The position numbers were made by a program, and so were the translations under genes. Positions 1-8,009 of a stretch of DNA of 34,551 bases are shown here, in pieces (the stretch's first letter is position 1; each line of letters opens with the position of its first letter). Source of the stretch: Planctomycetia bacterium (GTDB lineage: Bacteria > Planctomycetota > Phycisphaerae > Phycisphaerales > SM1A02); assembly GCA_005790565.1 (NCBI GenBank), contig SXUJ01000028.1, positions 1 to 34,551 on the forward strand. Direction: 5' to 3'. Under the pieces are notes generated by a model, which saw nothing but the letters and a program-made list of their open reading frames with translations, ran no database searches and had not been told where the DNA came from.

Positions 1-378
1 ATTTCGAAAGGAGTGTTGCAATGACGGCTTCGACCGCGGCCGTCGGCGCAAGGGGGCAAGGCCTGCCACCGTTTTCAATCGGGCTGCAAACGGCGCGTGG
101 GCTTGCGCGCAAACGCTGACCGCATCCGACGCACGCGCGTGGGGTTCTCTCACCGGCACTGACACGCTCCCGCCCGCCGCTTCGGCACGACTAGTCCTAG
201 AATTGATTCGCTACCTCGTAGTGAGTGCTGAGCTTCCCGACGCCAGAGTTCGGGTGATCTAGCGTGCCCGTCTTACGATGCAGCGTGGTCCCCATGATTC
301 CCGACAGAAATCCAACCTACTCATAGTTAGTTGTGTTAGATTGTCAGCACGGATCGTTGATCAAACACAGAGGAATTC
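1..378. other. Leader region upstream of the first secreted-protein gene
   Basis: No long gene is supported here. The visible items are a Shine-Dalgarno-like AAAGGAG at 7-13 ahead of a 32-codon frame at 21-119, and a TAGATT hexamer at 337-342 that could be a -10 box for the gene at 379, without a convincing -35. A purine-rich GAGGA at 370-374 sits 4 nt before the ATG at 379 and is the likely ribosome binding site. No RNA gene or strong terminator hairpin was recognised. Confidence 0.4.
21..119 (+). CDS. Possible small ORF (32 aa) with Shine-Dalgarno
   Basis: The frame begins with ATG 7 nt after AAAGGAG and runs 32 codons to TGA. The predicted peptide is basic at its C-terminus (ends RGLARKR) and rich in Ala and Gly, with no recognised motif. 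The support is the Shine-Dalgarno, which is uncommon in this window. It could equally be a chance frame or the decayed start of a longer gene, because nothing downstream continues it. Confidence 0.2.
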   Translation: MTASTAAVGARGQGLPPFSIGLQTARGLARKR

Positions 379-3123
379 ATGAAGATCGCACTAACGAAAA
401 TCTGCCGCGGCTTCCTGCTCATCATCGCCCTTGCAAACTCCATTGCCGTCGCGCAAACGGTCACGCGCACGGAGAGGCAACTGCTCGGGCCTTTCGGAGC
501 TGGGGGTGGATCCTACTTTGGTTGGAGTGTCGCGATGGCGGGCGATACGGCGATTGCTACCGCGCCGTGGGCCGACTTCGCCACGGTGTTCGTTCGAGAT
601 TCAACTGGCGTGTGGAACATCGAAGCAACCCTCGCGGGCTTCGATACCGCCGCCGGAGATTACTTCGGTTGGAGCGCGTCTGTGATCGGCCCAACGGGAG
701 GGAATGCTGCCACGATTGTGATTGGTGCGCCAGACGCAGGCGGCAAGGGCGCGGCCTATGTCTTTCGCAAAGGGGGACAACTTTGGATTCAGATCGCGAA
801 GCTAACTGCGAGTGACGGCGCAATAGATGATAGATTCGGACGAAGTGTCTCCATCCACGGCGACACCGTGATCGTGGGTGCGCCGTTCGCCACCATCGGC
901 GGAAACTCGCATCAAGGCGCTGCCTACATCTTCCGTGAGACTCTGGGATCCGGTTTCGACGCCGGCGTGAAGATCACCTCCATCGGTGGAGGAGATTCCG
1001 AAGGTTACTTCGGGCTCAGCGTGTCCACTCATGGTGGCAACCGCGCCATCGTCGGAGCGCCATTTCAATCCGCGAATCAAGGCAGAGCGCACTTCTTCTC
1101 CAATACGAACGGAACGTGGAATGGGGTGTCAGTCATCAGCTCGGACGATCCACAAGATCTTGAGTACTTCGGACACGCGGTTGCGCTTTCTCACAGCGAC
1201 GGATTCGATCTCGTCTGGGTTGGCGCGCCAGGCATGCTAGCTTCCGGGGTCGGCACCGGCTCAATGTATGTCTTCACGACATTCAAAGGAGTCCCCCCAG
1301 CACTGGGAGCTCAGATGAGCCCAGAAAACGGCGTCGCAAACGAAGGGTTCGGCTCCTCTCTGTGCGCCTCTGGGCTTCGATGCGCCGTCGGCTCTCCCAA
1401 CGCCACCGTCGGAATCTCGACAACCAGTGCAGGCTGCGTTCGTGTCTGTAGATTCACACTCGGTTCCCCAGGCACACTGACTCAGTTCGGAGCGCGCTTC
1501 ATCAGGAGTGCCTACTATTCAAGTGACAACCTCGGGTGCAGTGTCGCTATCGACGGAGATCGTTTGCTTGCCGGGATTTACGGGGCAGATATCACGAACA
1601 CAAATCGAGGCGCCGTTGCATCGTTTAGTGTGAACACGACGCGCGGGGACATCAATGACAATGGCAAGGGTGATGTGGTGTGGTTTGACCCCGTCGGTGG
1701 AAACCTCTGCGGCTGGAAAATGAATGGACTCACACGCGAGACGGGCGCCATTCTGAGCACCGGACTCGGCTCAGGTGCAGAGTATTGCGGGCTCGGCGAC
1801 TTCTATGGAGATGGGAAGCAGTGCGCGCTCGTTCGATTGAAATCCAACGGCGCATTCAAGATTTCGCGGCTGAACGGGCTCTACATCGCATCCTCGAGCA
1901 ACATTAGTAACGGCATCGCTGCGGAATGGCACTTCCTCGCGTGTGCGGACTTCAACGGCGACGGCAAGGCGGATGTACTTCTGAGGAATGCCCTCACTGG
2001 GCAAGTCAATGGTTGGCTGATGAACGGCGCGACAAAGTTGAGCGGCGGGATGATTGGCGCTGCGCATGGCTTGGAGTTCCTCGGAACGGGCGATTGCGAT
2101 GGTGATGGCGATGATGACATTCTCTGGCGCAACCAGTTCGATCAACCCATTTGTTGGCAAATGAGCGGTCTCAATGCGTCGGGCGAGCTTCTCATGGGGC
2201 CGGCAGGCACACTAGAGCGCGAGTGGGCTGTAACCGCTATCGGGGATCTCAATGCGGATGGTACCGATGATGTTGTCATTCGGCATGTCGGATCTGCTTC
2301 AATCACAGGCACGGGTAAAGTTCTGGCATGGCTCGTTGAAGATGGACAGGTCGTCGATGTGAGCGTGATGAACACGGGTATCCCACTCAGCTGGCGCACC
2401 GAAGCGTGCGCGGACTTGGACGGTGATGGCGACGATGACATCCTCTGGCGCAATCGGGATACGGGCGATGTGAATGCATGGCTCGTCCAAAATGCTCTCA
2501 AACAGTCCGGTGCGTTTGTGAAGAATGTCAGCCTCTCTTGGGCGATCCTGAACGCGGATGACTACAACGATGACCACGGATACGACGGCAATGGTTGTGA
2601 TGACGACGGAGACGATCTCAACCGAGACGACTACGCTGACGATCACGGCGGAAGCAATGCCGACGACAGCAATGTCGACAGCGGGGCCGTCTTCGGCGGA
2701 TACGAAACAGTCTCGGTGTCGGCATGCGTAAACTGCGTCAACGCAGCGGTTGCAGCCCTCGCCAAGCCCGTCGTGGAGGTTTCCTCGAAGATCGAGGGTG
2801 GTGTTGCGTATGTTGATGTCGTTCAGATCATTGACGGTTCAGGGCAATTCAAGTACGCGCGCTACCGTGCGAACAACGCAAGTGTTGTTGGTAGTATGAC
2901 CTTCACTGACACCAGTGATCCGCTTATGGATTATGTTTGGATGTATCGGTCAATCGCTAGCGTGACCACCTCGCCCTCCGCCGCTATCACCGCGGCATCC
3001 GCGCTGCACCCAGGTAAGTCGCCGCACGGACTCAGGCTAAACTTCAACGGGTCGTTCAAGTGGAAAGTCGAATTGGTCGGTTCCAATGGGGTGATTCATG
3101 AAGCTGTGATCAACGCGGGCTGA
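379..3123 (+). CDS. Secreted FG-GAP / VCBS repeat protein with Asp-rich linker
   Basis: 914 aa. Residues 1-25 form a Sec signal peptide (basic KICR, hydrophobic core, cleavage after AVA before Q26). Residues about 45-420 hold FG-GAP-type blades (FGWSVAMAGD, FGRSVSIHGD, FGLSVSTHGG, FGHAVAL) as in integrin-like beta-propellers. Residues about 425-720 hold about six VCBS-type units built on D-x-N/D-G-D-G-x-x-D followed by a Trp-containing strand (GWLMNG, AWLVQN), probably Ca-binding. Residues about 723-770 are a very Asp-rich linker, and the last 140 residues are an unrecognised beta-rich domain. Such proteins are extracellular or cell-surface; the ligand cannot be told. It is followed by a second protein of the same kind at 3376. 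The start is supported by the signal peptide and by GAGGA 4 nt upstream. Confidence 0.88.
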   Translation: MKIALTKICRGFLLIIALANSIAVAQTVTRTERQLLGPFGAGGGSYFGWSVAMAGDTAIATAPWADFATVFVRDSTGVWNIEATLAGFDTAAGDYFGWSASVIGPTGGNAATIVIGAPDAGGKGAAYVFRKGGQLWIQIAKLTASDGAIDDRFGRSVSIHGDTVIVGAPFATIGGNSHQGAAYIFRETLGSGFDAGVKITSIGGGDSEGYFGLSVSTHGGNRAIVGAPFQSANQGRAHFFSNTNGTWNGVSVISSDDPQDLEYFGHAVALSHSDGFDLVWVGAPGMLASGVGTGSMYVFTTFKGVPPALGAQMSPENGVANEGFGSSLCASGLRCAVGSPNATVGISTTSAGCVRVCRFTLGSPGTLTQFGARFIRSAYYSSDNLGCSVAIDGDRLLAGIYGADITNTNRGAVASFSVNTTRGDINDNGKGDVVWFDPVGGNLCGWKMNGLTRETGAILSTGLGSGAEYCGLGDFYGDGKQCALVRLKSNGAFKISRLNGLYIASSSNISNGIAAEWHFLACADFNGDGKADVLLRNALTGQVNGWLMNGATKLSGGMIGAAHGLEFLGTGDCDGDGDDDILWRNQFDQPICWQMSGLNASGELLMGPAGTLEREWAVTAIGDLNADGTDDVVIRHVGSASITGTGKVLAWLVEDGQVVDVSVMNTGIPLSWRTEACADLDGDGDDDILWRNRDTGDVNAWLVQNALKQSGAFVKNVSLSWAILNADDYNDDHGYDGNGCDDDGDDLNRDDYADDHGGSNADDSNVDSGAVFGGYETVSVSACVNCVNAAVAALAKPVVEVSSKIEGGVAYVDVVQIIDGSGQFKYARYRANNASVVGSMTFTDTSDPLMDYVWMYRSIASVTTSPSAAITAASALHPGKSPHGLRLNFNGSFKWKVELVGSNGVIHEAVINAG

Positions 3124-3340
3124 GCAAGCTCGCAAAGCTCGAGCTCGAAATCAAACTCGCCGTGCACAACCGTCATGTGCGCGGCGAGTTTTTCATCGGC
3201 ACCGGAGGCGGTGTGCAGGCGAGCGCGAACCATATCGGGCCCGCCGTCGCAAGTGATACGCCCTGTCCAATCGGGGGCGTTGTGCGTGACTCGAAGCGTC
3301 CGTGCGAACAAGGGTGAACCCCTCGACTTCACGCGCCGAT
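3096..3340 (-). pseudogene. Possible remnant of a minus-strand gene between the two VCBS genes
   Basis: On the minus strand about 80 codons read as protein-like sequence (for example NAPDWTGRITCDGGPDMVRA and HGEFDFELELCE), with mostly G or C at third positions, ending at a TGA inside the 3' end of the preceding gene. Read on the plus strand, the same bases give a Ser/Arg-rich, antisense-looking product. Upstream, the reading seems to continue better in another minus frame, as if frameshifted, and then runs into the signal-peptide region of the gene at 3376. I read this as the 3' end of a decayed gene. No family is recognised, and it may be only a shadow frame. Confidence 0.25.
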
Positions 3341-3375
3341 GCGATGGTTGACCTCCATCGTCCCGGAGCGCCTCC

Positions 3376-4911
3376 ATGAAGAAGTACACCGACTCCTTTG
3401 CTGCCATTGCAGCGACATCTCTCGCGTCCTTCGCCCTCTCCGACTTCTCTGGCTTCTCGAGCACGAGTTATGTCGTGGACACACCATCCGGTCGCTTTCA
3501 CATGGTCGATGTGTATGCGCAATTCACACAGTCAACCGATCGCCTGCTGAACATCTACAACACGAACATCTCCCTCACGGGCAATGCTTCGGCAGAGTTT
3601 CACCACGCAGAGATCGCGGGCGCGATTCCGAAGTCCTTCCTTCCGCTTCCCTTTCTTCCACCTGGGGATGACTGGGATTACGACACCTACATCACCATCG
3701 GCGCTTTGCAGGGCGACCTCATGAACGGCACGGTGCCCGATCCCGACTTCGATGACTCCACCTACATCGCGGCCAACGCGATCGCCGGAACGGGTGGTTG
3801 GTACAACCTTCCACCAACCAATGGTTTCGGTGATGCGGGAAGTGACCTCAAGGTCTACCTCGGGCAGTTCGCCGTTGCGGCCGCGCACTACGCAAACGGG
3901 ACGCGCCTCCAATTCAGCGGTGTGGTTGGATACTCCCGCTACGGCGTCGCGACCTTCGCTGCCGACGCTCGCTCGTTTGCGGTTCCCAGCGGATCGCTCA
4001 CCCCCTACTACGCAGATCGACTCGATAGCGATGCGAACTCGGATGTGATCTTCTACAGCGCACAATCGCACAAGGTCGCCGCGTGGCTGATGCAGGGACT
4101 CACCCGAAAAGCTGGCGCCGTATTCGCGGACACCGTTCCCAGTGACTATGTGTGCCAAGGCATCGGTGATCTCAATGGAGACGGCTCGACCGATCTCATC
4201 TTCCGCAACGGAAGCGGGCAATTCTTCGGCTGGCTCACCAGCGGCCTCTCGATCATTGAGAAGGGCGCGATTTCTGGGGCACTGCCCTCCAGTTGGCAAC
4301 TCGCTGGCATCGGCGACCTCAACGGCGATGCGCGAGCGGATCTCGTCCTCCACAACAACGCGACAGGTCAGACCAATGCGTGGTACATGGACGGGTTGAT
4401 CAAGCTTTCCGGCGGGAGCATCGGATCCGCCCTCGGTGCCAATCTGCTCGGCGTAGGCGACCTCAATGGTGATGGCTACGAAGACTTGCTTTGGCGCAGC
4501 GCGCTCGGATTCGTGAGTGGGTGGCTCATGGATGAAGACGGCGTTGCCCAAGTCGCGAACATCAGTGGCGCACCCAACGCGGTCGCAAGCTCATGGAGTG
4601 CGAAATCACTACGCGACCTCAACGGCGACGGCAACGCGGATGTGCTCTGGTACAACCAACAGACCGGCGCGGTGAGCGGTTGGTTGATGAGCGGATTGAC
4701 CAAAGTCTCCGGCGGACTGATTCACGCGGGCGTTGCAAGCGCGTGGCGCATCGATGCCGTGCGCGACATCGATGGCGACGGGAAGTTCGACATCCTCTGG
4801 CGCAATCAGCAGTCGGGCGACATCAACGGTTGGATCATGAACGGTCTCGCGAAGCAATCAGGCGGCTTCATCCGCACCGCGAGCGCCGAGTGGTCGACGG
4901 CGAATCCGTAA
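3376..4911 (+). CDS. Secreted VCBS-repeat protein
   Basis: 511 aa. Residues 1-22 look like a Sec signal peptide (KK, then a short hydrophobic stretch). Residues about 30-215 form an N-terminal beta domain that I associate with planctomycete extracellular proteins (YVVDTPSGRFHMVDVYAQF, later a GDW and a TYITIG segment). From about 220 to the end there are six tandem units of about 48 residues, each with a Ca-loop such as GDLNGDG or RDIDGDG followed by a Trp strand (GWLMSG, GWIMNG). The repeats closely resemble those in the second half of the protein at 379, so the two are paralogous over that part. The start is the ATG at the signal peptide, with GGAG 8 nt upstream. It ends 9 nt before a convergent gene. 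Surface or matrix function is inferred only. Confidence 0.87.
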   Translation: MKKYTDSFAAIAATSLASFALSDFSGFSSTSYVVDTPSGRFHMVDVYAQFTQSTDRLLNIYNTNISLTGNASAEFHHAEIAGAIPKSFLPLPFLPPGDDWDYDTYITIGALQGDLMNGTVPDPDFDDSTYIAANAIAGTGGWYNLPPTNGFGDAGSDLKVYLGQFAVAAAHYANGTRLQFSGVVGYSRYGVATFAADARSFAVPSGSLTPYYADRLDSDANSDVIFYSAQSHKVAAWLMQGLTRKAGAVFADTVPSDYVCQGIGDLNGDGSTDLIFRNGSGQFFGWLTSGLSIIEKGAISGALPSSWQLAGIGDLNGDARADLVLHNNATGQTNAWYMDGLIKLSGGSIGSALGANLLGVGDLNGDGYEDLLWRSALGFVSGWLMDEDGVAQVANISGAPNAVASSWSAKSLRDLNGDGNADVLWYNQQTGAVSGWLMSGLTKVSGGLIHAGVASAWRIDAVRDIDGDGKFDILWRNQQSGDINGWIMNGLAKQSGGFIRTASAEWSTANP

Positions 4912-4920
4912 TCGCGCCCG

Positions 4921-6450
4921 TCACTGCGTGCGACGAGATTGCCAGAAATGATGACGGCCGATGTGAATGCGCCAGTTCAGAAAGTACTGCAGCCGCGGTT
5001 CCAGGTTCGCGTTGCTCGCAGCGAGCGCCGCGATGCGATTCGTGAGTTCCGCGAACTGGGTGCTCAACGCCAATCCGCGCTCGCGTGAACTCGTCTCCTG
5101 CGACTGTGATCGCCGGAGCGCTGCGTGGTCGTGAAGTTGTTGTGATCGCGCAGACTCAATACTCCGCGCGGAGAGTCGATCGAGTGGAAGATGGCCGCGT
5201 GCGAGCGCACTCGCGTGCAGCGCACTCGACCTCCGAATCGCAACCATCGTGTTCATCAAAAACGAGGTGGCGCGCGGAAGCACGCATCCGTTTCCGAGCG
5301 CGTAGGTGAATGCCTCGAGAAAGGGCATCACGAGATCGAAGGTGTCGAATCCTTCCGCCGAGAGTTGCGCGACCCGCGCGGCGAGGGGTTGCGAACCCGC
5401 TCCAGCAGCGCCTTGTTCGCCCGCGGATGTCGAACCGAGGACGAGGGCGTCCATGCCCGCGCAAACTTCCCTCAACCGTTGCGCTGTCGCGAGGAATGGA
5501 AGATCGTCGAGACCTCCGAGGAAAACTCCACAACGCGGAGCGCCTTCCTTCGAACCTAGAGCCAGTGCGGTCGATTGAGAACATGAGTCGAGCGCATGCG
5601 CGTTGAGCGCGGGAAGGCTTGACGCGATAGATCGCGCGAGACACTCCGCGAAGCGGTCTGCACTCGCGCCAAAGCAGCGAGACATGCGTGTATCGAACGA
5701 ATCCCCCGCACGCTCCACGCGCGAGAGGCGTGCGATACTCCGGTACAAGTCTTCGTACGGCGCATGCGAGAGCCCGTACGAGGGCTCGGTTTCCATGAAC
5801 CGATGCAGCGCACGACGGACGCTCGAACCCCAATACCCAATCGCGTCATGGAGATAGATTGAGCCATTCGGCGTGATCGACCGCGCAGCCAAACGCACAT
5901 CCGCCAGCACTGTCTCTTCGAAGTGCAACCCATCAATGAACGCTGCATCAAACGGCCCAACGGATGCGAGCAGTGCCTCTCCGATCGCATTGGCGTTCCG
6001 CGCGGTTCCCGCAAATGAAACGGCAGTCGAGAACCCGCCCTCATGAAGCACAAGCCGGTCGCGCACGCCCAAACGCTCGGCGGCGAGTGCTGCGACCTCT
6101 TGCGTCGATCTCGAAAGATCCGCGCCTCGATGCGCGCAGTGCATCGCGTCGAACTCAACCTCAAGCGCGAAGTTTGGATCGACGCTGTGCACCACCGCGC
6201 CGGGAATCGTGAGGAGCATGACGAGTGCGCTCGTGCCGACAAAGGTTCCCACTTCGAGGATGCGCGGAGCCTCGATCCCGCAAAGATCACGCCGCAATCC
6301 CGCGACCAGGTCAATCGCATCAGCCTGCGGAATCGACCATTGGGTGACCACCGGACTCGGAAAGCCTAGTGATGCAAACGCTTCGAGGACACGGTCAAGT
6401 GCGCGGGAAGCATCCGCCACATCATGTGCATCGACAGACTCCGATAGCAT
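4921..6450 (-). CDS. Class I SAM methyltransferase fused to an unknown C-terminal region
   Basis: 509 aa from the ATG at 6450. Residues about 60-210 are a methyltransferase of the Methyltransf_24 type: motif I ILEVGTFVGTSAL, an acidic strand-2 residue in HSVDPN, and AFIDGLHFEE followed by SIYLHDAIGYWG. After about residue 260 the sequence is unrecognised, then comes a helical stretch rich in Ala, Ser, Arg and Gln that may be coiled-coil, and a basic aromatic tail (NWRIHIGRHHFW). The frame stays open upstream to 6768 but that part overlaps the divergent glycosyltransferase and looks like shadow. The ATG at 6450 lies 7 nt after TAAACT, a good leaderless-promoter arrangement. It sits beside polysaccharide genes, so a sugar or lipid acceptor is plausible but unproven. 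Confidence 0.8.
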   Translation of the reverse strand: MLSESVDAHDVADASRALDRVLEAFASLGFPSPVVTQWSIPQADAIDLVAGLRRDLCGIEAPRILEVGTFVGTSALVMLLTIPGAVVHSVDPNFALEVEFDAMHCAHRGADLSRSTQEVAALAAERLGVRDRLVLHEGGFSTAVSFAGTARNANAIGEALLASVGPFDAAFIDGLHFEETVLADVRLAARSITPNGSIYLHDAIGYWGSSVRRALHRFMETEPSYGLSHAPYEDLYRSIARLSRVERAGDSFDTRMSRCFGASADRFAECLARSIASSLPALNAHALDSCSQSTALALGSKEGAPRCGVFLGGLDDLPFLATAQRLREVCAGMDALVLGSTSAGEQGAAGAGSQPLAARVAQLSAEGFDTFDLVMPFLEAFTYALGNGCVLPRATSFLMNTMVAIRRSSALHASALARGHLPLDRLSARSIESARSQQLHDHAALRRSQSQETSSRERGLALSTQFAELTNRIAALAASNANLEPRLQYFLNWRIHIGRHHFWQSRRTQ

Positions 6451-6457
6451 CCCGCGA

Positions 6458-6463
6458 AGTTTA
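6458..6463 (-). promoter_or_regulatory. Candidate -10 box TAAACT, leaderless spacing
   Basis: On the minus strand TAAACT ends 7 nt before the ATG at 6450, which would put the transcription start at or very near the initiation codon. The longer string TAAACTTCG recurs ahead of the genes at 19606 and 31756. No clear -35 hexamer is visible. Confidence 0.45.
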
Positions 6464-6480
6464 CTCGCCCGTTTCCCGCC

Positions 6481-7962
6481 ATGCGCTGCTACTCCACTCG
6501 ACTCGACGCTCTGCGAAACACTCCCATCGAGATTGGGGCGCCTCTCTCCGTTGAGCAACCGCCGCCACTCTCTGCGCTTCCCCTTCGTGTGACGAGGCGG
6601 GTCAAGCGTGATTGCGTGCGAGTGTGGAAGAGTCTCTCGGAGGAGACCACGCAACCCCTCGACCCTCCCCTCACGCACTCGACAGACATGGCACAAGTCA
6701 GGGCGAGCATTGTGCTCCAACCAGCGACGCACCTCGAAACCCCGCGAGAAAAGTTGCGCGTCGTGCATGTGATCGGCTCACTCGCGGCCGGTGGCGCTGA
6801 GCGGCAACTCGCCTATGTCGCACGAGAGACGCAGCGGAGAGGGAAGATCGAAGCGCGGATTCTCACGACGCACCCTACGGTGGGAGCCGCTGCGCACTAT
6901 CTTCCGATTGCGCAAGAAGCCGCGGTGACCGTCGAGATGGCGGGCGCGAGCGCGAGCGAGGAGTCCCTCGCGGCGTTCGAGTCAGCCACAACGCTGCACG
7001 CCTTGCTCGCGCCACTGCCGGAGGTCTATCGCGCGTGGGTCGTTGAACTCGCAGGCGAGTTCATTCGCTTGAAACCGGATGTGGTCCACGCCTGGCTTGA
7101 TCACACCAACATGTGGGCGGGCATCGCCGCACTCGCAGTCGGCGTCCCCCAAGTCATCCTGTCGACGCGCAATGTCAACCCCTCGCACTTCCCGACCATC
7201 GACTCTCCTGAGTTCCTGCCGTGGTATCGCGCCTTTGCGCAAAGCCCGCGTGTGCAATTCGTCGGGAACTCAACCGTGGGCGCGAGGGACTATGCCGCAT
7301 GGATCGGTATCGAGCCTTCGCGATTCACAGTGATTGTGAACGGCTTCGATCCAAGTGTCTGCGTTGCGCCCGACAGTGCTTCACTTCGCGCGCTGCGTGA
7401 GGATCTTGGCCTCGTTGGAAAGCGAGTCATTCTTGGGGTCTTCCGACTCGCTGAAGAGAAACAGCCACTCACCTTCATCGATGCCGCCGAGCGCATCCTC
7501 CGCCTGCACCCTGACGCAATCGTCCTGCTCGCGGGCGAAGGACCGATGCGCGCAGAGTTAGAAGCACGCCTCGCGGGATGGAACGAGGGGCGCTTGCGCC
7601 TCCTTGGACGGCGGGAGGATGTTGGCGCCCTGCTTTCTCTCGCGGATCTCCTTCTTCACACTTCAAGGCAAGAGGGCTCGCCGAATGCGCTGATCGAGGC
7701 GCAGTCGCTCGGTTGCCCGGTCGTCGCGACGCGGGGAGGCGGCACCGTCGACGCGGTGGAGGATGGCGGAAGCGGGTACCTGTGCGCCGTCGGCGACGCT
7801 GCGTCTCTCGCGTCGCGGGCGAGCGCACTCCTGAAAGATGAAGGCCGCCGTCGCAAGATGTCCAGTCGTGCGCGAGAGTTTGCGCAAGAGAAGTTCGGTC
7901 TCACCCGAATGGTGGACGAAACGCTGGCGCTCTACGCGCGAAGAGCATCGCAGGCGTCCTGA
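6481..7962 (+). CDS. GT4-family glycosyltransferase, tandem copy 1
   Basis: 493 aa as drawn. The GT-B fold starts at about residue 93 with RVVHVIGSLAAGGAERQL, the donor-loop GG signature of GT4 enzymes. The acceptor side carries DVVHAWLDHTNMWAG. The C-terminal Rossmann domain has VIVNGFDP, then GVFRLAEEKQP, LLAGEGP and LLHTSRQEGSPNALIEAQ with the E-x7-E-type donor site. It is a close paralogue of the next gene: both have 92 residues before the RVVH strand and nearly the same length. The start is uncertain. ATG at 6481 is drawn, but ATG at 6688 (424 aa) also precedes the whole fold and neither has a Shine-Dalgarno. Probable role: adding one sugar to a lipid-linked glycan at the cytoplasmic membrane. 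Confidence 0.88.
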   Translation: MRCYSTRLDALRNTPIEIGAPLSVEQPPPLSALPLRVTRRVKRDCVRVWKSLSEETTQPLDPPLTHSTDMAQVRASIVLQPATHLETPREKLRVVHVIGSLAAGGAERQLAYVARETQRRGKIEARILTTHPTVGAAAHYLPIAQEAAVTVEMAGASASEESLAAFESATTLHALLAPLPEVYRAWVVELAGEFIRLKPDVVHAWLDHTNMWAGIAALAVGVPQVILSTRNVNPSHFPTIDSPEFLPWYRAFAQSPRVQFVGNSTVGARDYAAWIGIEPSRFTVIVNGFDPSVCVAPDSASLRALREDLGLVGKRVILGVFRLAEEKQPLTFIDAAERILRLHPDAIVLLAGEGPMRAELEARLAGWNEGRLRLLGRREDVGALLSLADLLLHTSRQEGSPNALIEAQSLGCPVVATRGGGTVDAVEDGGSGYLCAVGDAASLASRASALLKDEGRRRKMSSRAREFAQEKFGLTRMVDETLALYARRASQAS

Positions 7963-8009
7963 GTGCCCGTCGGCGATAGGATCCTTCCTTGGAGCAATCT
8001 GATGTCGCC

